The notes below the pieces were generated by a model. The model ran no database searches. It saw nothing but the letters and a program-made list of their open reading frames with translations, and had not been told where the DNA came from. A stretch of 64,000 nucleotides of DNA from Owenia fusiformis (lineage: Eukaryota > Annelida > Polychaeta > Sabellida > Oweniidae). Positions 36,050 to 48,300 of this stretch are shown here, in pieces (the stretch's first letter is position 1; every line of letters begins with the position of its first letter). The stretch is taken from the NCBI GenBank assembly GCA_903813345.2, contig CAIIXF020000006.1:3803096-3867095 (forward strand), written 5' to 3'. The translations under genes were made by a program, and so were the position numbers.

Positions 36050-36334
36050 TTCGAATAGTGTGTGAAAGAAAGGTAACAATGTAGAATATATTCAAAATGT
36101 TGTTTTCAAGGGTGGCGCCATTTTTCTGCTCCTACTGAATCAATATTATTCAACCTAATGGCTCAAAAATACATTTTTCCGAGAGATTATTAATTATATA
36201 TTATAAATTAAATTTACAGAGCTATAATTGTAATTTATAAATGTCGAACTAAAAGATAAATTAGATTTGAAAAGTTAGATTCTTCAGTCCGTACTTAAAC
36301 TTGATTCGTGTCAGATGCGTGCGCAATCTTGAAA
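36050..36334. promoter_or_regulatory. Putative bidirectional ANAPC5/GOLGA2 promoter
   Basis: Only 285 bases separate the divergent start codons. On the minus strand AAAATGGCGCC at about 36125-36115 fits the YY1 motif common at animal housekeeping promoters, and GAAAATGGCAG overlaps the GOLGA2 start. No TATA box is obvious. The ANAPC5 side must include the 5' UTR that precedes the split start codon. Confidence 0.55.
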
Positions 36335-39300
36335 ATGGCAGACAACCGGGCTGAAAAACTTGCTTCGGCTAGAAAGAAGGTTGGTACTTCTATTTATGAC
36401 AATTTATATTTGTTTGGAGCATGTCAAGCCTATCTCAACACATCGATCCTACATAATCAGGAAAGGTTGCATTGGTTTTCGTAACATATCTCTTGAAAAG
36501 TTGAACCAAATGTTATGTTTTGAAAAAAAAATCTCCAAATTTTTTTTGTTGATGTCAAGTTGGACTTCCTGTTGGACCCAGCCCATGTTATACCTGGACG
36601 GGAATCAGTTTAGGAATAAATGATCAACCAATATTTACTCTCCTAAGAGTCCACTTGCAACATCCCTCTCAGAAATTGAAAAATAACTCTCTCAAAGGAA
36701 TTCATTTTTGCAAAGAAAATATTGTCCCCACATGTGAGATAACAACCTCACTGTCTGCCAAATGAGAGGTCGCCAAATGCCATAAATGGAGTGAAATATA
36801 TCAGATATATCTACTTCAACAATTTTGGCGATGGATGTAGTTTAATTTCACAGGTTTTATCTCTGACATTTGCTTGACCTTCTCTCAAAAAATCATCTCA
36901 AAACAATATCTATGGGGTTACTTCGTCATGGAGCTATTTCGACCATGGGGCTATTTCGACATTGGCTTATATTTTCGATTCACAAAGTCTGCCATGTTTG
37001 TTTTGAAATAAATTAAAAATCAATTGAAATCTCCAACAGGTGAGATCTAATCCAAGATGGGTGACCCTGGAAATACGAATTATCGGCAATTGTTAAAATA
37101 ACGACATGGATGAAACCGCCCCATGACGAAGTAGCCCCATAAGGCGAAGTAGGATGCATCTCTCCTTCATCTACCAAAATACATTGGCGAAAGCAAATTC
37201 AAAACTTACTTTTTGCACATGAAACCAAATTCTTATGGAAACCAATGCTATATATCTTCTTGTCCGATCTTTTTGAAATTTGTTATGAAATATTCAAACT
37301 ATACCCCTCCTAAGTTAAATGTTGGTGTCCAAACATATTTGTTTACATGTAAAATGTAATTCAAAAATGGCTGATGTAGTATTATTATATCACTATCTAG
37401 CTAGCGACAGTATGATTGGTCAAAACCGGGTCACATGTCGTGGGATATCTGGTGATATTCAATGGCAATGCTAATCAGATAAGACAACAATGAGATATCT
37501 AGCGATATCCCACGCTCCTGGGAATTTTCAAAGAATTTGTTTTCGTTCAGTGTAAATAATTTAGTTCAGTTTAAGTCAAAATGGCAGACGAACCGAGTAG
37601 ATTCGTAAAAATATCTTAAGACTTAATGACTTAATAATATTAGGGATGTTTAGCTAGACAGTGATATAATAAAACAAATATTTCACTCTATTTTCGGTGA
37701 ATACCTGTAGCACTTTCACAAGGTGATATTCCACTTGCCCTTCGGGCTTCGTGGAATATCACTTGTGAAAGATGTACAGGTATTCACCTCAATAGAGTGA
37801 AATATTTGTTTAATATCATTTGCATATTTGTAAGTTCCAGTTCACTAGCTTTTTCATCTCTACTAGACAATATGCTGTGTTACATTTTATAGCATTTACC
37901 TTATTAGCTGTATTTGGCGCCCATGTCCCTATTAGCACGCCCCCCCCAGACTTTTGGAGGCCTGAAGGTGAGTCCTTAGGTGGAGAATCAACGATCATTA
38001 GGATCAAACGTAAAAAATCCAGTGGGCGATAATAGAGTACTTGATGGTTTTAGTTACTTTTTTTCAGTTTTCAAAAGGTATTTCCGCTTGAATATGTCAC
38101 TCTTTTCACCATAAGTAGATGTATATGTTGGTAATTCAAGTCTATATCCATTATTTTGATGTCTACTGGTGAAATTTTCCTGTAATCTAGCACCTTGTTT
38201 CGGTATGTGCCAACCAGGAAGGTTCCTTACAATTTCAAAATGAGTTGTAAACCATAGATCTATTTTTAAATGTTAAATTATATTCTATTCAAATTCTATC
38301 ACTGTTAAATTATATATCAGCTTTATATGGGCTTATTAGCCTTTTGCAGATTATTGACATAGATATAGACAACTTTCTTTTACTCTTAAGGTTTTTCTAT
38401 TACATGTGTTTTTGCATCATTATTTTATTACCTGTTTGATATCTGAAACGTTCATTTGCTTGGTTATGCTGTGGTCACACTTGCCGTGTAGGCTCACCGT
38501 TCGCCACCGTGTGGCTAATTATGGCAAGACGGTGACGATTCAGCGACGGTCGCATTTCTTTTTGAATTTATGACCGGGTTTATACCGTGCTATACTGGGT
38601 CTGCACCGGCTTTATACCGACCTAGTACCGGGCTAACGTGTTTAAAGAGTAGTGGCTTACCATTGTCACCGTGTTTTCAACGGGTTTATACCTTCCTTTC
38701 ACCGGGTTTTCACCGGTCGGAACGCATTGGTACCGCCAAACCGCATTGAAAATTATGAAACCGCTCTCTATAAATCACTCATCTTTGGGACTAGTCTGTA
38801 TGTGAACATAAGTTTGGACATCTGTCTACTCTTTTCAATTTATTGTGGGTATAACATGGCAAAGTGACAAGGACTAGATAATATATCATGACAAAGTTTC
38901 ATTTGTATTCATATTCAAGATCGTCATGATTAAAACAGCGACCGTTTCGTTTTTTACAATTTAAATTTATTATACTGTAACATATTTCATGGATTTACCC
39001 CTCATTTAAATCATTTTTAAATGACGGTGTCTTTAACTAGGCAGAACTTCTGTTCTTGCACATTTTCATTTAGCAGTGCCCCGGGAGAATAGCAGAACGT
39101 TACAATACATTTCCAAGGACAGGCTGTCCTCGAAACTAAATGGAGGAACTCGTAAAGCCAGTTACGAGAACGGATCCGTTTTCGTAACAAAATGGCGCAA
39201 CCTCGAAGGTACGATCTATCTTTTTTAAGATTTCACGAGTTGTAGGCAAAATCTTCACGACCGTTTTGGTATAAACATGTGTCAGCATCATATGTTTATG

Positions 39301-42300
39301 AAAATCTAATAATTTATGAACGAATAGTTCACGAGGCGCCAACATGATCAAAATTTTTCCTCACTATAATTATGAATACGGAACTTTTAAAAGTGCAGAT
39401 ATTTAACCGTTTTCAACCTTCCGTTTTCATAACTTAAGTGGAGAAGTATATCGATGATTGTGTCGTCTTATGATTATTCGATCGCAAACGTTACGATTTT
39501 CTGAAACATATGTTGCTGCCACACAGTTTTGCCAAAAATGTCGTGGACATTCTACTTACATCTTGAGAATTCATGGAAAAAGTAAAATCGTAGCTGCGAC
39601 ATTTTGTTACGTAAATGGATCCGTTTACGTAACATTTTGAAGAGTTCCTCCACAGTGTATTCATCATAAGTTTAGTTTACCTACTCACCACTCTCTTCAT
39701 AAGTGCAATCGAAACTAAATAAGTATATAATGTCAGGCATAAATCCTCATCATGTGAAAGTCCTTGTTCAAAACACATATCACACAAACTATCATTGCTA
39801 TAAAAATGACTTTTGGTTAACTTGTATTGTCCAATCCAGATCAGATGTAGGTTACCTCGCCTGTATACTCTAGTAATCATAAGTCTCTACTGATATATTT
39901 TCAGTATACATACAAGGATCGATCAAAAAGTTTCTTACCGTTGGCTCTAGGTTTTATAATAAGAGGAGTTGGATGCTAAAACTTTAACAAGAGACAGGGT
40001 AGTTAGTTTGCTTGAAACTCTATGAGTTTCATATAATTATAATTTATATGAAACTCATAGCTGTAGAGTTTCAAGCAAACTAACTACCCTGTCTTGTGTT
40101 AAAGTTTTAGGATCCAACCCCTCTTATTATAAAATCTAGAGCCAACGGTTAGAAATGTTTTCATCTACTCTTGTATAGTAAATAAGAACTAAATAACACA
40201 AATGTCTTTGTAAAACAAATTGCTTGTCACAGAAGACATGTTTAACGTGTAATTATTGATATACAGGGTGATCCAAAAAGGTAACCTCAACAAATCTTTA
40301 TATTTCAGTCATCCAGTATGGGTTTAAGATCGTATTTCGCACAATTAAATCTTATTCAATATAAGTTTCATTGGTCTACTCAAAAACGGTGAACATTTCA
40401 TGGTCATTTTACCAAACATGCCCGAAATGCCGGTCTTGTCTTGAAAGCAAACTTGAACGTATCTGGTGAAGTTTTCTGATAACACACTCACAAATATCTT
40501 GTGTAATTTCTCTCATTTTCCTTCTACTCTATTGTTTTAGTGAAGCCACAAAGGTACAATTTTGGGATCAGATTGTGTTATTTTGGTATGTTTTGGCATT
40601 TGGAGCATGTTTTTTAAAATGACCATTTTGGAGCATGCTTTTTAAAATTACCATTACGAGCTTGATCATTCGAAATAGACCAATGAAAGAACACTGGCCA
40701 AATATGGCTTAAAACCCATATTAGAAGACTGAGTTATTAAAACTTGTTTGGGTTACCTTTTTTGTCTGACCCTGTATAACCTAACAAGTCTCAATTGCTC
40801 TATATCCTCTGAAAATCATGACCTGGAGTGTACGTATTCATATTTTCCTGTCTTGCCATGGTACAGACCCGGCCTCGCAGTTACACCAGTGCCGGAGGAG
40901 ATTGCGTTGTTTCTTGCCTTCCCGGTTGTCACGATTCGGGCCCCCCTGTCTTTGTGTATCTTCAAGATTTCTAGCTCCCCTCCAATGTCCAGCTGGGTGT
41001 GCGTAATCACCATGCTGGTTGATGAGTTGGTTTTGCATTTGGGGATACCTCATGCGCATCAGATTGTGTAGTACCATACAGGTCCGGACAATCAACCGAA
41101 CAGTTGAAGGAGCATGGCCCATTGTCGTCAGTAACACTTGAAAACGGTTCGCCATGATCCCGAAAGCGTTTTCTACACAGCGACGTGCCCTTGACAGACG
41201 GTAGTTGTATATACGCTCTTCCACGTTCCTTCCTTTGCCACCATACGGCTTCATCATGTTTGGTGTGAGGGCGAATGCATCATCTCCTATAAAGAAATAC
41301 GGTACCTCCTGGTTGTCGTTTGGGAGTGGAGAGGGGTCGGGGAGATTTAGGAAACCATCAGCTATGCCCTGCTTGAGCTCTGAGGCATTATAAATTTGAG
41401 CGTCAGACGCTGCCCCCTTCCCTAAAAATACAGAACAGTTGCATTTATGAAATGAACAGCGTTCAGTTTCACCTTATTAAAAACGTGCCATGCGCTCTAT
41501 AGAACATTTTGAAGTATTCTTTCTAACCATGTTTCTAGAAAAATTCAAAAACGTTGTGAGGCTTTAACGTCATACTTTATCTTGACATTTCACAAATTTT
41601 CCAGGGAATGTTGATGCTCGCTCTAGGTTTAATTTGATTCACCGATCGTCTCTCAAAATCCAAAAACATTTACGAAATATTGTCTTCAAGAAATATGTTG
41701 TTTTGTGTAAATTATGTAATGGTCGTCTAAAACAAATAATTTTATTTTTAAACTGACGAACTTGCGATGTGTAACTGAATTTCATTGAATTAAGAGACGT
41801 TGTGTTTATAAATGATCTCTTTTTGTCATGAAACACTTACCACCAAGATCGGCCCAGATAAACTTGTAGTCAGAGTCTACCAACGCCATTAACACAACAG
41901 AGTAGAAACCCTTGTAGTTGTAGTATAGGGAACCCGACTTTGCAGGGCATTTCATTGCGACATGGTTCCCGTCCAGGGCACCTATGGTGTTTGGGAAGTT
42001 CCAGCGAGAACCCGTCAGCTATCGCTTGCCATGCAGCAGGAGTGGTCGGGGGCATCATCACCTCATCCAAGTACTCATCCACTATCGCTTGACACACTTC
42101 TCTGATGATAACGGAGATTGAGTTATGGGGTATCCTCAAGCTGTATTGAAGATCTCTGTACTTCGCACCCGATGCCAGATGACGGAGCGTCACTGATAAC
42201 TTTAGGCCTGATTCGAGAGCCTCTCGTAGCCTGGTATGTTGTTTGGTAAGGCGATGCTCAACTCTGTTCAATATTTCATCAAACATCTCCGGAGGCATCC

Positions 42301-45300
42301 TGAGAAAGTTTTTAAAGGCTTGTGGATCCTCCCTCCTAAGCTCTACCAGTCTACCATCAACTGGTCATACAAGCCAAATTGTCTGCGACGTTTCACCCAT
42401 TCTCTCGACCATACATTTCTACCTTTCCTTGCCCTTTCCTGCTGATGTGGACGAATGTGATTGCAAATTTCTAAGTCAATTTCATCCCGCTCTCTCTGAG
42501 TAATGGCAACCATGTACATTAAACGAACCTTTTCAGGACAATCCATGATGAAGACTGACAGTCTGACACGACCAAAAGTGTCACATGGTCAGGAGTGAAT
42601 AAATCGAAGAGGAAAAAACTGCAAAAAATGCAGAAGACGGTGACAAGCTGCGTCATTAGACGGTATGATTTCGAATTCACGGTAATAGGATGTTAGAAGG
42701 ATGTTATGAAGCCGTTATAAGGCCGTCAACACGTCAATGGACTGTTACCTAGGCGTTAAGTGACTGGTACCGTGAAAATGCTTTTAATGTGACATTTCAA
42801 ACACCCGTTGGGAGCCCGTTTATTGGACGGTACCAAAGCGGTAAACTGTCGTTCGCAACCCGTCGCTGATTGAGTCAACGTCCCCCATCGTCCCATCACC
42901 GCCTTGTGAACGTGTCCTTAACGGCCGCACCGTTCTCATACCATTCCCATACCGCTATCGCCGTTCGCAGCTGAACGTTAGTCAAACGGAAAAAGTTTTG
43001 AGCATGCTCAAAAAATTCGCCGGGTGTGGATGGCCGGCAACGTTCCCTGAACGTTTTCAAAAAGCCGGGAAACGGCCCACCGTGTGACCATGCCGGCCAT
43101 CGCCGTCTGGCCATAATTAGCCACACGGTGGCGTCACGGTGGGCCTACACGGCTAGTGTGACCGCTACTTTAAGTAGAAATGTGAACAATGTGTTGAGTG
43201 ACATCATCTTATGATAAACTGAAACATACATTTATCTAAAGCAGTTAAAACATCACTTGGACTGCATAATGCATAAGACAAATCATCCTAGTTTTTTCAT
43301 TCAAATTTGTATATTTTACTTATTCAGGGTCTGATGCAGTTTTTTGAGATGATATTAATTGTCTCATCCTTGTGTTAAGATTCATGAAAAAATTAATTTT
43401 CCTCTGAAGAATTTATGAAGGAAACCAATCAAGAATTCGACGTGAGGATCATTCTTTCTGTTCCCATTACAGCTGAAGCAGTTCCAATCCAAGGGTCGCA
43501 CTCCCAGCAATTCACCATCAGTGGCAAGTGGCAAGGGCAAGAAAGCAAAATTGAGTGGCGAGAACAGTGCCATATCTTCTCCTAACAAAGATAAGGATCA
43601 GGTAGGATCTATACATAAATTGCATGTGGTCTTTCCCACTTTCCAAACATACAGATTACAAATAATTCAACTCATTTAACGAGGTTTTTTATCGCACCTT
43701 TGGGCGTTATACTGTATAACACAATGTATTCGCGTGCGTGATGAATTTGCGTGAATTTGCGAGGGTATGTATTCGCAAATTCATCGTGTAGCGAAATAAA
43801 TATGTAGGCTACTAAGCCATAAAATGGAAATTGTTAAATGTGATGGCACCATTTCCAAAGTTTACCATAGGGTTATTTTTTTTGTAAACAGTCAACCTTG
43901 AATGTATTGATGTTTACAAACCAGGAAATAAAACAAATATGTTTATAATCATCGTGTTTATTGCTTCATATTGTAAAATAAATCATCATACCATAAAAAA
44001 ACTATTGTTGTTGTTATTGTTGTTTAAAACATGTAAAAACAAGTCAAACGTCCAGATCAAACTTACGATAAATCATCAGTGATTTCCTCCATAGATTTGT
44101 AATTTGATCGGCGTACTATTCTGAAGTCAATTAGAATCCAAGTATCAGTCATGCAGGATTCCCAAGTATCCATGAGAACTAGTGGTGTGCACCCGTGGTA
44201 CATTTCTTAATCGATTATCGAAAAATATTAATTGATCAATTATCGATTAATCGATTCTAACATATTTTTATATAACAAGTCCCGGTTAAGTTTTTTGAGC
44301 AGAAAATTATTGGCGACGTTGTAGCTTTTCCCCTGGAGTCGTCGCCATTTCTTGACCGTTTCTAGACTGAATAAAATTATAACTTTTAAATACACCAACA
44401 TTCACCTTCCATTTGATTGCATACTTGTATTGAAGAAACTTATGGGATATATTGGATCAGTAAAACACAAAAAAACAAAGGTAAGCGTCGGTATTCAGGG
44501 CAGTTAGTTTGTTTGGCAGTTTGAGCTTAGCGTGTCAGGTCTCAAATCAGTCAATGACGTCACGTAAGCTTACTCGCGGCGATTAACCTTATTATAAACA
44601 AAGCGCTATTCATAGAATTAATTCTTTATTGGCCGAGTCAAATATGTGGTCAAACAATCACCGGGGGAATCTCATTTAAATTGATACATGCATAATTCGC
44701 GATGGGCACAAAACGCAAAATTAAAATGACGCAAATTAATGATGTAAATGAAAAACGCAAAAATTTAATGCGCAGATTTAATGTGTTATACAGTATTGTG
44801 ATCAGTCCTTTTATTTACAGATTAACAGACAAGGAGACAAATTGCTCCCATGTTTATGTTTTTTTGTGTGACATGATGTTTATGTTAGATGGTTTTGTGT
44901 CAAGGTCATCCTGCTATTTTGTCCAATTTTGAATATTTTACTTGTTTAATGCAGTCTTGTTGAGATGATGTTATTGTTCAATATTTGATTTATACTTTGG
45001 AAAATATTGATTATTACAATAATCTCACTGTCATGTTTCTCATTCTATGATTGGTTGAACATGCGTCACATGACATGAAATATTCTGTGATGCTTACTGT
45101 TCATTGGAAGATCACTCCCAGACATTTGGAATATTTCTCATGAAAGATGCATAGGGGTGTTCTCCTCAATCTAATGAACTATTTGTATACTGTCCTCTAC
45201 ATGAATGTTGGATTTATGTTTCAGCTACTCAATGATACAGATGTGATACCAACCAAGGACACAGGCAAAAGTCCAGTCAAACATATACCTAATCCTGAAT

Positions 45301-48300
45301 CTAGGTAAGAAAAAATGTTATAGTCAGGCTCTGATCTCTTAACTTCAAATTAAAATGTTATGTTTGAACTCTTGATAACTTATTTGCCAAAGAACCAAGA
45401 TGTAAATTAAGATTTTATGTGTATTGACAATGATGCTAGCTCTGTTGAATAAATTGTCATAATATAGTCTCTTGTTTTTCAGCAAGACTCCTCCTAAAAC
45501 TTCCTCAGATACCAATGGGTCTTCCAACCAATCAATATATAGCACTCCTCAATCAAACACCAGTTTAGGGAGGTAAGGGATTTTTCACTTTTTTGTTTTT
45601 CTCCATGATTAAACCATGAGGTGTCAAGAGAAAAGAAAGTCCACTTTTGACTTTTTAAAGAATGCTGTTCAAATAATGTGTATATAATGCATATATCTAC
45701 TTTTCACTGGCAAACATACTGAGCAGTTGTTAGATGCACCTTTATCTAGAGCACAACAATTTCAACTTCATTGATCAAAATTGTTCAATTCTATGACTTT
45801 AATGGAACTGTAGCAGCTATCAGCTAAACTTAAAATTAATCGACTCTTCAAAAGAAAAATGACTTCATGTAAATTGATTTTTTTTCTTCATCTCAGCTAT
45901 CATAACTGGACAACTGCACATATTCTCCACTCACAAACTCTACTTGTCAACATTAACTTATTTTTTGTTTTAATTTCTAGGCCAACTGGTTCAACTGAGA
46001 GTCTTCAGCAGTTGTCAAGGAAAGTGAACGGACTGCTATCACAGGTAAAATACATGTATTATGCTTTTTATTACCATTGGATCTCTAGTCTACAGGATAA
46101 GTGTCTGTTAAGTTGGATGTGATATTATTTGAAATATGATTACATATTCAGGATTTGTATGTCTTGACCTGCGAGATTTAAGAATGACCAGGCAGAAACC
46201 ACGAAACATACATTCAATTTACAAGGGCCTTAAGAAGGGCCTTATGACTTTTCAGTCATCAGTCATCAAATTTTCATGTCCCTTTCTTCATAGTTAAACA
46301 TTGCATGAAAGATCTCCCTTCTCCAAGTTAATAGATATATTAGGTCTACTATATTATAATAACTTACATATTAAAGGCTGCATTGGATGGTTTCGGCACA
46401 AAATATTGGTGTGTTGGAAATGTGCATGTTTTGAGACCTTAAAATGAATATTTTTGCATGAATTTCTAGGAACCAGAAATTTATCAAAATATTTGATAAA
46501 TGAATAAAGAAATGAAATAATGAGCAACTATTATTAAATATTACTTGAATTCTGTTCAAAATTATCAATTTTTCAATGCAACTTATTATTCAGGGTTCGT
46601 ACACACCTGGAAATGTCAGGGAAATTGATTTATTTTTCCAGGTGCTGGAAATGTCAGGGAATTTTAAAATTGGGTCAAAAAGGGCCAAAAATGTCAGGGA
46701 ATTTTGAAACAGAAGATGTGTCAGGGAAATGTCAGGGAATTTTGTATGATTGTTGAAAAAATAATGTTCCAGCAAAATACATTTTAAGGCTATGACGGGA
46801 TATCAATGAAATCCAAAATCAAATGTTAAGTTGTTTCCACTAATTGTAAATCTTTTCATTAGGGTTGATTGAATGACATTAAATCTGGTTTTGTCTATTT
46901 GTAAGAACAGTGTGAACATTATACTGAAACCGAATAAAGAATATGTATAGATGGTTCAATACAATTATGCTTTTCCATGTAGTAAGTTAGTTTTAGGCCA
47001 TTCAAAGCTAATTACTGGTATATGTTTCATGGTTTGTTGAGGAACTCTTTACAGTTTAAAATTGTATTTACAAGTATATTAAGGAGCTGTATGTTCGACA
47101 GTCCGGTCGTATTCAGTCTATTTATCTATCAGGGTGATAACTCAAATATCAGTTGACAGATTTGGTTAAAATTTTATATACCAATGTTTTTGTTACTGTA
47201 TATAGAGCCTCTGCCCAAGAAGCCACTTGGCATTTTTCATATAATGTTTACAATGATAGTATTCGATAAAATATGTTTCATTAGGTGGGAATTGCCCCTC
47301 AATGTTGTTGCTATTTTTCTTTAGATCAACATTTTGAAGTTTCAGTTTTTATTTGGATTCATTACAAAACATTAACAAATTATAGTTTGAAATGCTTAGA
47401 ATGCACCATATACAATTGTCAATTTTGAAAAATTTCCGGGGGTGAACCCCCGTACCCCCTTTTGGTTTTCCTTCGCTCGCAGTGATGCAAACCCCAAAAG
47501 ATGCACCCCCTTGACACTTGTTGGCTATGCCCCTGTATATGTATGTTTACCTTTGGCCTTACCATGTTGAAATGGACCATGGCCATACCATTGTATACCA
47601 TGGTATGACCATGGTATACCATGGTATATGGCCATGAAATGCAATGAAATACCATGGTAATACCATGGCCGATCATGAACGTTAAATGGCACCATTGCAT
47701 TTCATTGTTAACAGTGCGTTTTTAACATGGAGTTTTCCATTGAAAAAATACTGCCGTTTCGCAGTATTTCATGGTCAGAAACCATCAAATGCAATGATAT
47801 CATGGTCAATTTCTCGGCCATGATATTATTGCATTTGATGGTTTCTTGACCATGATATCATTGCATTTGATGGTTTCTGACCATGAAATACTGTGAAACG
47901 GCAGTATTTTTTCAATGGGAAACTCCATGTTAAAAAAACGCTCCTGACCATGAAATGCAATGGTGCCATTTAACGATCATGATATACCATGGTATACCAT
48001 GGTCAATTAACATGTAATTTTGTATCTAAAAAATACCACCGTTTCACAGTATTTCATGGTCAAATACCATCAAATGCAGTGATATCATGGTCTAGACATT
48101 TAACCATGATATGCAATGGAGCCATTTAATTATCACGACCTGCCATGGTATACTGTGGGAACTATACTTAAAATTTTGCATTTAAAAATACTGCTATTTT
48201 GCAGTATTTCATGGTTTCAAACCATCAAATGCAATGAAGTACAGTCAAGATGTTTAATCGAAGACTGGAGGTTTGACTTACAAAATATTAAGTTGATCTC

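Larger units (their letters stand above)
38471..43165 (-). mobile_element. PIF/Harbinger DNA transposon, degenerate
   Basis: Long terminal inverted repeats: left GTGGTCACACTTGCCGTGTA, right inverse GCGGTCACACTAGCCGTGTA, continuing through the shared words CACCGTGTGGCTAATTATGG for about 70 bases. Subterminal regions are rich in ACCGGG/CCCGT motifs. It encodes a HARBI1-like transposase on the minus strand. The Myb-like partner gene usual for Harbinger elements is not recognised, and the left half is filled with other insertions. A clean 3-bp target duplication is not visible. Confidence 0.85.

Noticed and set aside
42896-43126. Open frame in the Harbinger right end as the Myb-like partner gene
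   Set aside because: It lies in the terminal inverted repeat and subterminal repeats and has no Trp-spaced Myb pattern.
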